Shown in pieces: positions 41,856-50,622 of a DNA stretch of 64,000 nt. A model generated the notes under the pieces. It saw only the letters and a program-made list of their open reading frames with translations, was not told the DNA's origin and made no database searches. The translations under genes were made by a program, and so were the position numbers. The DNA comes from Pseudoduganella umbonata. Its GTDB lineage: Bacteria; Pseudomonadota; Gammaproteobacteria; Burkholderiales; Burkholderiaceae_D. The first letter of the stretch is position 1. Every line of letters begins with the position of its first letter. Location: NCBI RefSeq assembly GCF_014192225.1, contig NZ_JACHXS010000002.1, forward strand, positions 496,001 through 560,000. Direction: 5' to 3'.

Positions 41856-43064
41856 TCAGGGGTAGAAAATGGCGATGTGGTAGCCGGAGGCGCGTAGCCG
41901 GTCCAGCTCGAAATACAGTTTGACGGCCTGCTCGCTGCGTGGCCGGAAGCCCTGCGCCATGGCACTCTTGCCCAGGTAGTCGCGCGGCGCGAAGACGCGG
42001 CGCAGCACGGGTTTGTCGGCCGCGTCGTTCAGCACCAGTTCGATGTGCGGCCAGGCCTGCACCGAGCGCGACTGGTTGCGCAGCACGGTGGCGAAGCTGA
42101 ACGTATTGGGGGCGAGCGTCTGCAGCTCGCCCTGTTCGATCGCCAGCGCATCGATCTGGCGCGGCAGCTCGACCGTGCAGCCCAGCGGGCCGCACAGCGC
42201 CTGCAGTGCCGGTTTCAGCGCGGGGTAGTCGGCGGCAAGCCGATTGCGCAAGGAGTAGACGCCCTGGCCAAGCAGCGCGAATGCGAGCAGCGGGATGCCG
42301 GCCATCATCGCCAGGCGTGCCAGGTGGCGCGAGCGCTCGCGGCGCGCCGCCTGGCGGACGAATTCGGGCTCTTCTTCGTACCCGTCGGCGTCATCGGGCA
42401 GGGCAGCGGCGCCACCGGCACCGGCGGCCAGCAGCGCACTTTCCGGCGCGGCCGCCAGCAGGTCGGCCGCGGCGGCATCGTCGGACGCGCGGTCGGCGGC
42501 CTCGTTGGCCGCATCGCTGTCCACGTTGCTGGCTCCATCGCTGGAGGTGTCCTTCGGCGCCGGGGGCGGGGCGACCGGTGCGGGTTCGTCGTCGAAATGG
42601 TGCAGGTCATCCAGCGCGACCGCCACGATGTGCTCGGACGGCATGTCGAACGCGGGTTCGCGGCGGTGGCTGTCGGCCAATGCCGGCTCGGGCGCCGGCT
42701 CGGGTTCCGGCCCGTGCTCAGGTTCCGGTTCCGGTGCAAGTTCAGGTTCCGGTGCAGGTTCCGGTGCAGGTTCAGGCGCCGGCTCCGCCGCCGGTGCGGG
42801 CTCGGCTTCCCTTACCTGGACCGCCACGTCATCGAGGTCCAGTTCCAGGTCCAGCTTCGGCGTGGCGGGAGCGGCAGGAGCGACAGGTGCCACAGCCGCC
42901 ACCGGCGTCACGGCAAACGGCGCCGCGGGCTCCACGAGCGCCGCATTGCCGTCGAAGATCTCGTTACAGGCCCCACAACGCACGATGCCCCCACGCAGCT
43001 TCAACTGGTCCAGGGCGACCCGGAACACGGTATGGCAGTGGGGGCATTTCGTGGCGAGCGCCAT
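41856..43064 (-). CDS. Zinc-ribbon / DUF3426 membrane protein
   Basis: A 402-residue protein starting MALATKCPHCHTVFRVALDQ and continuing to RCGACNEIFDG: the four-Cys MJ0042-type zinc ribbon. Next comes a 190-residue acidic, low-complexity region with EP/AP repeats (EPAPEPAPEPAPEPELAPEP), one membrane helix (LAMMAGIPLLAFALLGQGVY), and a C-terminal periplasmic DUF3426 domain (TFSFATVLRNQSRSVQAWPH, then YFELDRLRASGYHIAIFYP). Function is unknown, yet the gene almost always follows prmA in Burkholderiales, as here. The repeat section explains much of the unusual length. Confidence 0.88.
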   Translation of the reverse strand: MALATKCPHCHTVFRVALDQLKLRGGIVRCGACNEIFDGNAALVEPAAPFAVTPVAAVAPVAPAAPATPKLDLELDLDDVAVQVREAEPAPAAEPAPEPAPEPAPEPELAPEPEPEHGPEPEPAPEPALADSHRREPAFDMPSEHIVAVALDDLHHFDDEPAPVAPPPAPKDTSSDGASNVDSDAANEAADRASDDAAAADLLAAAPESALLAAGAGGAAALPDDADGYEEEPEFVRQAARRERSRHLARLAMMAGIPLLAFALLGQGVYSLRNRLAADYPALKPALQALCGPLGCTVELPRQIDALAIEQGELQTLAPNTFSFATVLRNQSRSVQAWPHIELVLNDAADKPVLRRVFAPRDYLGKSAMAQGFRPRSEQAVKLYFELDRLRASGYHIAIFYP

Positions 43065-43075
43065 GCGTCGAGCCG

Positions 43076-44017
43076 TTACCCTTGGCGTGATGGGGGAGCG
43101 CTCTCGGCGCCCTTGCGCCCGTACAGGGCAACCCAGCCCTCGTGCTCGGCCCACACGGACAGCTGGATGAACGGCGCGTACGCGGCCGCCACTTCTTCCG
43201 CCTGGCGTGCCAGCACGCCGGACAGCACCAGCGCGCCGCCATCGGCCACGCGGCCGGACAGCATCGGCGCCATCAGTTTCAGCGGCGACGACAGGATGTT
43301 GGCCACGACGATGTCGAACTGCGCGCTGGCATATGCCGATTGCGCGAAGTCTTCCGGCACGAAGTATTCGATGTCCGCCACCTGGTTGCGCGCGGCGTTG
43401 TCGCGCGCCGACTCGATCGCCTGCGGGTCGATGTCGACGCCGGCGACCGGGGCGGCGCCCAGCTTGCGTGCCACCATCGCCAGGATGCCGGAACCGCAGC
43501 CGTAGTCCAGCACCGTCTTGCCGGGTGCCGGATGGGCTTCCAGCCATTCCATGCACAGGCGCGTGGTCGGGTGGCTGCCGGTGCCGAACGCCAGGCCCGG
43601 GTCCAGCTCCAGGATCAGCGCGGACGGATCCGGCGCCTCGTGCCAGCTCGGCACGACCCAGATGTTCTTGCCGATATGGATCGGCTCGAACTGCGATTGC
43701 GTCAGGCGCACCCAGTCTTCATCGGCCACGCTGCGCGTGGTGTAGGCGGGCAGCGCCTTCAGGCCGACGGCCCGGGCCGCGGCCGCCACGATGAACGAGT
43801 GATCGGCATCGACGTCGGCCAGGGCCACCACGCGGCTGTGTTCCCACGCCGCTTCCTTCGGCTCCATGCCCGGCTCGCCGAACAGCGGCTGTTCCGCTTC
43901 GGTGCCTTCGTCCGCATCCTCGACGGAGACGGACAGCGCGCCCGCTTCCATCAGCGCGTCGGACAGCGCCTCGGCATGCTCGCGGGCGACTTCGATGACG
44001 ATTTCGTTCCAGCTCAT
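43076..44017 (-). CDS. prmA: PrmA, ribosomal protein L11 methyltransferase
   Basis: Trimethylates L11 using S-adenosylmethionine. 313 residues. The N-terminal substrate-recognition domain ([20 protein letters not shown]) is followed by the class I methyltransferase fold with [20 protein letters not shown], the SAM-binding [35 protein letters not shown] and the catalytic NPPY-like NIL motif ([15 protein letters not shown]). The ATG overlaps the accC stop by 4 bp. The accC-prmA order is the standard one in betaproteobacteria. Confidence 0.97.
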   Translation of the reverse strand: MSWNEIVIEVAREHAEALSDALMEAGALSVSVEDADEGTEAEQPLFGEPGMEPKEAAWEHSRVVALADVDADHSFIVAAAARAVGLKALPAYTTRSVADEDWVRLTQSQFEPIHIGKNIWVVPSWHEAPDPSALILELDPGLAFGTGSHPTTRLCMEWLEAHPAPGKTVLDYGCGSGILAMVARKLGAAPVAGVDIDPQAIESARDNAARNQVADIEYFVPEDFAQSAYASAQFDIVVANILSSPLKLMAPMLSGRVADGGALVLSGVLARQAEEVAAAYAPFIQLSVWAEHEGWVALYGRKGAESAPPSRQG

Positions 44018-45372
44018 GCACCCGCCTTCGGCATTTCCGCCAGTCTCTGTTCCAGGTAATGGATGTTGGTGCCGCCTTCGATGAAGCGGGCATCGACCAT
44101 CAGCTCGCGGTGCAGCGGGATGTTGGTGAGGATGCCCTCGACCACCATTTCCGACAGCGCGATCTGCATGCGGCGGATCGCCTGCTCGCGCGTCGCGCCG
44201 TAGGTGATCACCTTGCCGATCATCGAATCGTAGTGCGGCGGTACATAGTAACCCGCATACGAATGGGAGTCGACGCGCACGCCAGGACCGCCCGGCGCGT
44301 GCCACGACGTGATGCGGCCGGGCGACGGCGTGAACTTGAACGGGTCTTCGGCGTTGATGCGGCACTCGATCGCGTGACCGGACAGCATCACGTCGCGCTG
44401 GCGGAAGCGCAGGCGCTCGCCGCAGGCGATGCGGATCTGTTCCTGCACGATGTCGATGCCGGTGATCATTTCCGTCACCGGGTGTTCCACCTGCACGCGG
44501 GTGTTCATCTCGATGAAATAGAACTCGCCGTTTTCATACAGGAACTCGAACGTTCCGGCACCGCGGTAGCCGATCTTGCGGCATGCTTCGGCGCAGCGGT
44601 CGCCGATCTTCTCGATCAGCTTGCGTGGAATGCCGGGCGCCGGCGCTTCCTCGATCACTTTCTGGTGACGGCGCTGCATCGAGCAGTCGCGCTCGCCCAG
44701 CCAGACGGCGTTCTTGTGTTCGTCGGCGAGAATCTGGATTTCCACGTGGCGCGGATTCTCCAGGTATTTCTCCATATAGACTTCCGGATTGCCGAAGGCG
44801 GCACCGGCCTCGCTCTTCGTCATCGTCACCGCATTGAGCAGTGCTGCTTCGGTATGCACCACGCGCATGCCGCGGCCGCCACCGCCGCCGGCCGCCTTGA
44901 TGATGACCGGGTAGCCGATCTTGCGGGCAATCTGCACGATCGCCTTCGGATCGTCCGGCAATGCGCCGTCGGAACCGGGCACGCAGGGCACGCCGGCCTT
45001 GATCATGGCCTGCTTGGCCGACACCTTGTCGCCCATCAGGCGGATCGAATCGGAACGGGGGCCGATGAACACGAAGCCCGATTTTTCGACACGTTCGGCG
45101 AAGTCGGCGTTCTCGGACAGGAAGCCGTAGCCGGGATGGATCGCCTCGGCATCGGTCACTTCGGCCGCGCTGATAATCGCCGGCATGTTCAGGTACGACA
45201 GGCTCGACGAGGCCGGGCCGATGCAGACGGATTCATCGGCCAGTTTGACGTATTTGGCGTCCTTGTCGGCTTCGGAGTGCACGACGACCGTCTTGATGCC
45301 CATCTCGCGGCAGGCACGCTGGATACGCAGCGCGATTTCACCACGATTGGCAATGAGGATTTTTTCAAACAT
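44014..45372 (-). CDS. accC: AccC, biotin carboxylase
   Basis: ATP-dependent carboxylation of biotin on AccB, the first step of fatty-acid synthesis. 452 residues. N-terminal [20 protein letters not shown], glycine-rich ATP loop [20 protein letters not shown], Lys/Glu metal sites in the ATP-grasp domain, [20 protein letters not shown] with catalytic residues, and the C-terminal domain ending in [20 protein letters not shown]. The start was chosen at MFEKIL rather than an upstream Met 8 codons earlier. It overlaps prmA by 4 bp and follows accB after 185 bp. Confidence 0.98.
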   Translation of the reverse strand: MFEKILIANRGEIALRIQRACREMGIKTVVVHSEADKDAKYVKLADESVCIGPASSSLSYLNMPAIISAAEVTDAEAIHPGYGFLSENADFAERVEKSGFVFIGPRSDSIRLMGDKVSAKQAMIKAGVPCVPGSDGALPDDPKAIVQIARKIGYPVIIKAAGGGGGRGMRVVHTEAALLNAVTMTKSEAGAAFGNPEVYMEKYLENPRHVEIQILADEHKNAVWLGERDCSMQRRHQKVIEEAPAPGIPRKLIEKIGDRCAEACRKIGYRGAGTFEFLYENGEFYFIEMNTRVQVEHPVTEMITGIDIVQEQIRIACGERLRFRQRDVMLSGHAIECRINAEDPFKFTPSPGRITSWHAPGGPGVRVDSHSYAGYYVPPHYDSMIGKVITYGATREQAIRRMQIALSEMVVEGILTNIPLHRELMVDARFIEGGTNIHYLEQRLAEMPKAGA

Positions 45373-45557
45373 GGCTTGTTCTATGTTTGCGAACACCCGG
45401 GCTTGCCGGGTGTCCTGGGAGAGGGAGCTAACTGGCGGCGGACCGCCCGGTCATGCTTTGGCCACGCTTCGGGCCGTTCTTGCAATCAGCCTGCATTCGG
45501 CCTTGGCCTGCATTCAGCCTTGAATGATCAGCCCTGGCGTCAGCCGGCGATGATCGA

Positions 45558-46025
45558 TCAGCCGATGACGAACAGCGGCTGGCCGAATTCGACCGGCTGG
45601 CCGTTTTCGACGAGAACCTGGGTGATCGTGCCGGATTTGTCGGCATCGATCTCGTTCAGCAGCTTCATGGCTTCGATGATGCACAGCGTATCGCCTTCCT
45701 TCACGGTCGCGCCGACTTCGACGAACGGCGCGTTGCCCGGTGCGTTCGAGCGGTAGAAGGTGCCGACCATCGGCGACTTGACGATGTGGCCGGTCGGCTC
45801 GGCGGCGGCGGCCGGCACGGCCGGTGCGGCGGCAGCGGCCGGTGCGGGCGCGGCGGGCATGTACTGGGCCGGGGCGCCGCCCTGCGGCATCATCACGACC
45901 TGGTTCTGCGGCATGGCGGACGACTTGACGATGCGTACCTTGCTCTCGCCTTCGGTCACTTCGAGTTCTGCAATATCCGATTCGGCAACCAAGTCAATCA
46001 AAGTCTTGAGCTTGCGTAGATCCAT
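45558..46025 (-). CDS. accB: AccB, biotin carboxyl carrier protein
   Basis: Carries biotin between the carboxylase and transferase half-reactions of acetyl-CoA carboxylase. 155 residues. N-terminal domain [20 protein letters not shown], a Pro/Ala linker ([19 protein letters not shown]), then the biotinyl domain [14 protein letters not shown] with the biotin-accepting Lys in [15 protein letters not shown]. Normal length. It follows aroQ by about 120 bp on the same strand. That gap is relatively A+T-rich and could hold an accBC promoter. Confidence 0.98.
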   Translation of the reverse strand: MDLRKLKTLIDLVAESDIAELEVTEGESKVRIVKSSAMPQNQVVMMPQGGAPAQYMPAAPAPAAAAAPAVPAAAAEPTGHIVKSPMVGTFYRSNAPGNAPFVEVGATVKEGDTLCIIEAMKLLNEIDADKSGTITQVLVENGQPVEFGQPLFVIG

Positions 46026-46148
46026 CTGAGACTCCCGTCTAATCTTGTTTTGTGAAATTGGGCGCGGCTGCCATGTTAATCGAGGACGATACGATCGAGA
46101 CCGAATACATAAGCGACTACGCTGTAAATAGCGCGCAGATCGCGTAGA

Positions 46149-46586
46149 TTAACTGCTTTTTAATGCAAAGTCGATGGCAAAGCGGTATCCGTCGGTGCCG
46201 AGTCCGCAAATCGTTCCCCTGGCAATCGCGCTGAGATATGAGTGGTGGCGAAAGCTTTCGCGCTGATAAATATTCGAAATATGGACTTCGACGAACGGGA
46301 TCGCCACGCCGGCCAGCGCATCGCGCAGCGCCACGCTCGTGTGGGTATAACCACCGGGGTTGATGACGATGAAGTCCACCCCTTCGTCACGCGCTGCATG
46401 GACGCGGTCGATCAGCGCGCCTTCATGGTTGCTCTGGAAAGCGTGCAACTGCGCGCCCGCCGCCGCGGCCTGGTCCCGTGCCGCCTGCTCCACCTGTGCC
46501 AGTGTCGTCGCCCCGTAGATTCCAGGCTCGCGGGTACCCAACAGGTTCAGATTGGGGCCGTTCATCAGCAGCAGGTGTTTTGCCAT
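46149..46586 (-). CDS. aroQ: AroQ, type II 3-dehydroquinate dehydratase
   Basis: Third step of the shikimate pathway. 145 residues. [20 protein letters not shown] carries the conserved Asn and Arg with the Tyr nucleophile region, [20 protein letters not shown] the catalytic His/Glu region, [20 protein letters not shown] and [20 protein letters not shown] the remaining active-site residues. Length is typical. It is the first gene of the accB-accC group on this strand; aroE, another shikimate gene, lies 7 kb away at 53842. Confidence 0.97.
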   Translation of the reverse strand: MAKHLLLMNGPNLNLLGTREPGIYGATTLAQVEQAARDQAAAAGAQLHAFQSNHEGALIDRVHAARDEGVDFIVINPGGYTHTSVALRDALAGVAIPFVEVHISNIYQRESFRHHSYLSAIARGTICGLGTDGYRFAIDFALKSS

Positions 46587-46638
46587 GTTGTGACCTTAGT
46601 CCAGCGAAAGTTCCGCATTTTGCCGTCTGACGCGACTA

Positions 46639-46665
46639 TTTGGCAAGAAAAAAGAACTTGCCAAA
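46639..46665. other. Hairpin upstream of aroQ
   Basis: Perfect 9-bp stem TTTGGCAAG / CTTGCCAAA (46639-46647, 46657-46665) with loop AAAAAAGAA. On the minus strand the loop is a T-rich run, so it is not a classic terminator. It lies in the 140-bp gap between tlpA and aroQ. Confidence 0.45.
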
Positions 46666-46726
46666 CAGTAAACTGAGTCGTTACCGGCGCGATGGTGCAT
46701 CGGGTCCCGGCGGGAGGCGCCGGCAC

Positions 46727-47287
46727 TTACAGCGCGGCCAGATCCTGGCGCAGCTGGTCGAACTTCAACAGGCCCAGGTAAGTCTTCTTCACCTGCCCAT
46801 CCGCGCCGATCAGCACTGTAAACGGCAAGCCGCCCTGGGCGTTGCCGAACTGGCGCGACAGTTCCGTGCCCGCCACGCCATCCACGTACAGCGGATAGGC
46901 GATCTGGAATTTCTTCGTGAATTCGGCGATGTTGGTGGGCGAGTCGATGCCGATGCCGATCACCTGCAGGTCCTTGTACTTGCCGCTCGCCTGCAGCGCC
47001 GACAGTTCCGGCATCTCCTTCACGCAAGGGGCGCACCAGGTGGCCCAGAAATTGACGAGCAGCGGCCTGCCTTTCCATTGCGCCAGCGGCTGCTGCGTGC
47101 CCTGGGCATCGGGCATGGTGCGGGCCAGCAGGGCGTCGACGACGGCGCTGCCGGCCGCGGCCTGTTCCGGGCGGATGGTGGTGGTGACGGGCGGTGCCGG
47201 TTCTTTCTTGTTGACGCCGACCCAGGCGCCGATGGCGCCAAACAGGACGGCAATGCCGGCGCAGGCCAGCAGGTGGGAAGTCTTCAT
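46727..47287 (-). CDS. TlpA-family thiol:disulfide oxidoreductase
   Basis: A membrane-anchored periplasmic thioredoxin-like reductase, 186 residues. The N-terminal helix is LLACAGIAVLFGAIGAWVGV. The thioredoxin domain has PLLVNFWATWCAPCVKEMPE with the redox pair WCAPC (about residue 85), and the cis-Pro in GGLPFTVLIGADGQV. Proteins of this type supply reductant for cytochrome c maturation or other periplasmic thiols. The ATG overlaps the stop of the upstream gene by 4 bp. Confidence 0.93.
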   Translation of the reverse strand: MKTSHLLACAGIAVLFGAIGAWVGVNKKEPAPPVTTTIRPEQAAAGSAVVDALLARTMPDAQGTQQPLAQWKGRPLLVNFWATWCAPCVKEMPELSALQASGKYKDLQVIGIGIDSPTNIAEFTKKFQIAYPLYVDGVAGTELSRQFGNAQGGLPFTVLIGADGQVKKTYLGLLKFDQLRQDLAAL

Positions 47288-47940
47288 TCGTTTCCGTGTT
47301 CAGGATGTTCGGTGGCGATCAGCAGGCGCAGCTCGTCGATGTCGACCCGCGCCGGGCGATCGCCGGCTTTTTGCTCGTTTTTCTTCTTCCTTGCGCCGCG
47401 CAGATCGTGCTGTTCGTAGAGTTCCGCATGCACGCCTTCGCCGTGCCACAGGAAGCTCACGGTCTCGACCGGATCGTGGCGCGGTCCCTTGAAATGCTCG
47501 CTTTCCGAGATCTCTATATTGACGTTCTTATTCAGCAGGAAGATCTGCACTTCCTTGGCGCTGTCGGCGAACAGCTGCAGGCGGATGTCGTCATGTTCGC
47601 CGGCGCTGCCGTTCAGTACCGGGCCGGTCAGGAAGGGCTGGTACTCGGCCAGCCGTTCCATCACTTCCAGCGCGATGGTGCGCAGCTTCAGCAGCCGCGC
47701 CGGCTGGGTGGCCGCGTTGAACAGCGCGTGATACTGGCGCACCTCTTCCTCGATCTGCGCGTCGTCGGGCAGCGCGTCGCGCAGCGAATTGGCCTGCGCG
47801 TCGCCGAGGATGCGGCGCGCCGCCTTGCGTTTCGCGGTGCCGTAGTCGGCGCCATCCTGGGCCACCATCCTGGCCGCGGCGGCGGCGATTTCGGCGCGCA
47901 GGAGCGCTACCTGGTCGTTGACATCATGGGTCGGCATCAT
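47284..47940 (-). CDS. Conserved hypothetical protein (218 aa) next to mpl
   Basis: Function not recognised. A soluble, mostly helical protein: MMPTHDVNDQVALLRAEIAA, AKRKAARRILGDAQANSLRD, ARLLKLRTIALEVMERLAEY, then a more strand-like C-terminal part (DDIRLQLFADSAKEVQIFLL, VSFLWHGEGVHAELYEQHDL) and a basic tail with KKKNEQK. Similar proteins of this shape sit beside mpl in related genomes, to my recollection, and some are annotated only as hypothetical. Two adjacent ATG codons (47940, 47937) are possible starts. It overlaps tlpA by 4 bp and is divergent from mpl with an 89-bp gap. Confidence 0.8.
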   Translation of the reverse strand: MMPTHDVNDQVALLRAEIAAAAARMVAQDGADYGTAKRKAARRILGDAQANSLRDALPDDAQIEEEVRQYHALFNAATQPARLLKLRTIALEVMERLAEYQPFLTGPVLNGSAGEHDDIRLQLFADSAKEVQIFLLNKNVNIEISESEHFKGPRHDPVETVSFLWHGEGVHAELYEQHDLRGARKKKNEQKAGDRPARVDIDELRLLIATEHPEHGNE

Positions 47941-48029
47941 GGCCGGAATGATACTCTGAACCGGCCAAAGCCAGCGCGTCGGGTAAAATCGCGTCCTCGA
48001 CCACGGAGCACTACGGAGCACGATCCACC

Positions 48030-49430
48030 ATGCATATTCACATCCTCGGCATTTGCGGCACCTTCATGGGCGGCCTCGCGGTGCTGGCCAAGGAAGCCGG
48101 CCACAAGGTGACCGGCTGCGACGCCAATGTCTACCCGCCGATGAGCACCCAGCTGGAAGCCCAGGGTATCGAACTGATCCAGGGCTTCGACGCGGACCAG
48201 GTGAAGCTGAACCCCGACCTGTACGTGATCGGCAACGTGGTATCGCGGGGCAACCCGCTGGTCGAGGAAATCCTCAACCGCAGCCTGCCGTACGTGTCCG
48301 GTCCGCAGTGGATCGGCGAGCATATCCTGCGTAATAAATGGGTGCTGGCGGTGGCCGGCACGCATGGCAAGACGACGACGTCGTCGATGCTGGCCTGGAT
48401 CCTGGAGGATGCGGGCTATGCGCCGGGCTTCCTGATCGGCGGCGTGCCGATGAACTTCGGCATTTCGGCGCGCCTGCACGGCCCGGCCGCCGCGCCCGGC
48501 GCCGAGTCCGAGTTCTTCGTGATCGAGGCCGACGAATACGACACGGCCTTCTTCGACAAGCGCAGCAAGTTCGTGCACTACCACGCCAAGACGGCGATCC
48601 TGAACAACCTGGAATACGATCACGCCGACATCTTCCCCGATATCGGCGCCATCGAAACCCAGTTCCACCACCTGGTGCGCACGGTGCCGGGCATCGGCCG
48701 CGTCATCGTCAACGGCGACGAGGAATCCCTGCAGCGCGTGATCCGCCGCGGCTGCTGGAGCGAGAAGGAAACCTTCGGCGGCGACGATAGCGCCAACTGG
48801 ACGCTGAAGGAACATCCGGACGGCAGCTTCGACGTGCTGTTCAATGGCAAGTTCGAGGCGCTGATCAACTGGAAGCTGACGGGCCGGCACAACCGCTACA
48901 ACGCGCTGGCCGCGATCGCCGCCGCGCGCAACGTCGGCGTGCCGATCGCCCAGGCGGCCAAGGCGCTGGAGGCGTTCGAGAGCGTCAAGCGCCGCATGGA
49001 AGTGCGCGGCGTGGTGAACGGGGTGACCGTCTACGACGATTTCGCCCATCACCCGACCGCGATCGCCACCACGGTGGGCGGCCTGCGCCAGAAGCTGGGG
49101 GCCGGCACGCGCATCCTCGCCGTGCTGGAGCCGCGCTCGAACACGATGAAGCTGGGCGCGATGAAGGATGCGCTGCCGGCCAGCCTGAAGGACGCCGATT
49201 TCGTGTTCGGCTTCGGCAGCGAAAAGGCGCTGGGCTGGAGCCTGGCCACGACGCTGGCGCCGATGGGCTCGAAGGGCGGCGCGTACGAGGACATCGACCT
49301 GATGGTGAAAGCCATCGTCGGCCAGGCGCGGCCGGGCGACCACGTCGTCGTCATGAGCAATGGCGGTTTCGGCGGCGTGCACGGCAAGCTGCTCGAGGCA
49401 TTGCAGGCGCTGAAGGCGCTGAAGGCCTGA
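48030..49430 (+). CDS. mpl: Mpl, murein tripeptide ligase
   Basis: Joins UDP-MurNAc to the recycled L-Ala-D-Glu-mDAP tripeptide in cell-wall recycling. 466 residues, Mur-ligase fold: MHIHILGICGTFMGGLAVLA (nucleotide-sugar domain), the ATP loop AVAGTHGKTTTSSMLAWILE, ADEYDTAFFDKRSKFVHYHA, VYDDFAHHPTAIATTVGGLR and VLEPRSNTMKLGAMKDALPA in the C-terminal domain. GTHGKTTT is intact. It is followed after 2 bp by the YqiA-like esterase and then ubiC, together forming an operon. Confidence 0.97.
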   Translation: MHIHILGICGTFMGGLAVLAKEAGHKVTGCDANVYPPMSTQLEAQGIELIQGFDADQVKLNPDLYVIGNVVSRGNPLVEEILNRSLPYVSGPQWIGEHILRNKWVLAVAGTHGKTTTSSMLAWILEDAGYAPGFLIGGVPMNFGISARLHGPAAAPGAESEFFVIEADEYDTAFFDKRSKFVHYHAKTAILNNLEYDHADIFPDIGAIETQFHHLVRTVPGIGRVIVNGDEESLQRVIRRGCWSEKETFGGDDSANWTLKEHPDGSFDVLFNGKFEALINWKLTGRHNRYNALAAIAAARNVGVPIAQAAKALEAFESVKRRMEVRGVVNGVTVYDDFAHHPTAIATTVGGLRQKLGAGTRILAVLEPRSNTMKLGAMKDALPASLKDADFVFGFGSEKALGWSLATTLAPMGSKGGAYEDIDLMVKAIVGQARPGDHVVVMSNGGFGGVHGKLLEALQALKALKA

Positions 49431-49432
49431 GC

Positions 49433-50023
49433 ATGATCCCTGCGGTAAAGATTCTTTATCTGCACGGCTTTCGCTCGTCGCCGCTGTCGATGAAGGGGCG
49501 GCTGCTGGGCGAGCGGATGGCGCAGCTGGGCCGTGCCACCGACTACCTGGCGCCGCAGTTGCCGGCGTCGCCGAAGCTGGCGATCGAAGGAGCGATGGCG
49601 CTGGTGGCCGGTGTGCCAGCCCATCGGCTGGCCATCGTCGGCTCGTCGCTGGGCGGCTATTACGCCACCTGGATGGCCGAGCAGCTGGGCTGCCGCGCCG
49701 CGCTGCTCAATCCCGCCGTCACGCCGCTGCAAAGCCTCGAGCGATACGTGGGCATGACGACGATGTTCCACAGTGGCGAGCCGTTCGAGTTCAAGCGCGA
49801 GTACATCGCCGAGCTGGGCGAGCTGGCGGTACCCGCGATCACGCGGCCGGAACGCTATTACCTGCTGGCCGCCACCGGCGACGAAGTGCTGGACTGGCGC
49901 GCCATGGTCGCGCATTACCCGGGCGCCCGGCAGCACGTGATCGACGGTTCCGACCATGGCATTGCCGAATTCGCGGACTACGTGGATGAAGTGCTGGCTT
50001 TCTGCGGAATCGGGGCCGGATGA
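49433..50023 (+). CDS. YqiA/YcfP-type alpha/beta-fold esterase
   Basis: A 196-residue small esterase-like protein. VKILYLHGFRSSPLSMKG gives the oxyanion-hole HGF, the nucleophile elbow is IVGSSLGGYYATWMAEQLG (Ser about 70), and the catalytic Asp and His appear in LLAATGDEVLDWRAM and IDGSDHGIAEFADYVDEVL. YqiA homologues hydrolyse short acyl esters; the physiological substrate is unknown. The ATG lies 2 bp after mpl, and the stop overlaps ubiC by 4 bp. Confidence 0.92.
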   Translation: MIPAVKILYLHGFRSSPLSMKGRLLGERMAQLGRATDYLAPQLPASPKLAIEGAMALVAGVPAHRLAIVGSSLGGYYATWMAEQLGCRAALLNPAVTPLQSLERYVGMTTMFHSGEPFEFKREYIAELGELAVPAITRPERYYLLAATGDEVLDWRAMVAHYPGARQHVIDGSDHGIAEFADYVDEVLAFCGIGAG

Positions 50024-50622
50024 GGGAACGCTCGCTGCGCCGGGCCAACTGGTACCGGCATGTGCTGGCGGTGAACGCGCCGGCGGCGCTGGCGTGCTGG
50101 CTCACGTCGGGCGGTTCGCTGACGGCCCGGCTGAAAGCCCGCGCCGATGCGTTCCGGGTGCAGGTGCTGCGCCAGCGGCCCGCACGCTGCCTGGCGGACG
50201 AAGCCAGTGCGCTCGGCCTGCCCCGCATGGGTAACATTCGTGGCCGCTGCTGGGAACGGGAAGTGCTGCTGCGGTGTGATAATACGCCCGTGGTGTTCGC
50301 GCACACGGTGGTGCCGATGAGCGCGGACGCCGCCGACTGGCCGCTGTTTTCCGCGCTGGGCGAACGGTCGCTGGGCACCACGCTGTTCGGCGACCCGATG
50401 GTGGCGCGCGGCCCGCTCGAGTATGCGCGGCTGCGCGGCAGCCATCCGCTGGCGCGCCGCGCGCGCGCCGCCCTGGCGGCGCAGGGGATCGCCATCCCCG
50501 ATGAACTTTTGCTGTATGCACGGCGCTGCCTGTACCGGCGGCGCCAGGGCACGCTGCTGGTGACCGAGGTGTTCCTGCCCCAGGTCGCGGCGCTGGTGCC
50601 GAAAACCTCCAACTCGAGATGA
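50020..50622 (+). CDS. ubiC: UbiC, chorismate lyase
   Basis: Converts chorismate to 4-hydroxybenzoate and pyruvate, the entry to ubiquinone. 200 residues. Conserved segments: WYRHVLAVNAPAALACWLTS with SGGSLTARLKARADAFRVQV, the product-binding Arg in CWEREVLLRCDNTPVVFAHT, and GERSLGTTLFGDP followed by RRCLYRRRQGTLLVTEVFLP with the catalytic Glu. It overlaps the esterase gene upstream and the exoribonuclease gene downstream by 4 bp each. Confidence 0.93.
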   Translation: MRERSLRRANWYRHVLAVNAPAALACWLTSGGSLTARLKARADAFRVQVLRQRPARCLADEASALGLPRMGNIRGRCWEREVLLRCDNTPVVFAHTVVPMSADAADWPLFSALGERSLGTTLFGDPMVARGPLEYARLRGSHPLARRARAALAAQGIAIPDELLLYARRCLYRRRQGTLLVTEVFLPQVAALVPKTSNSR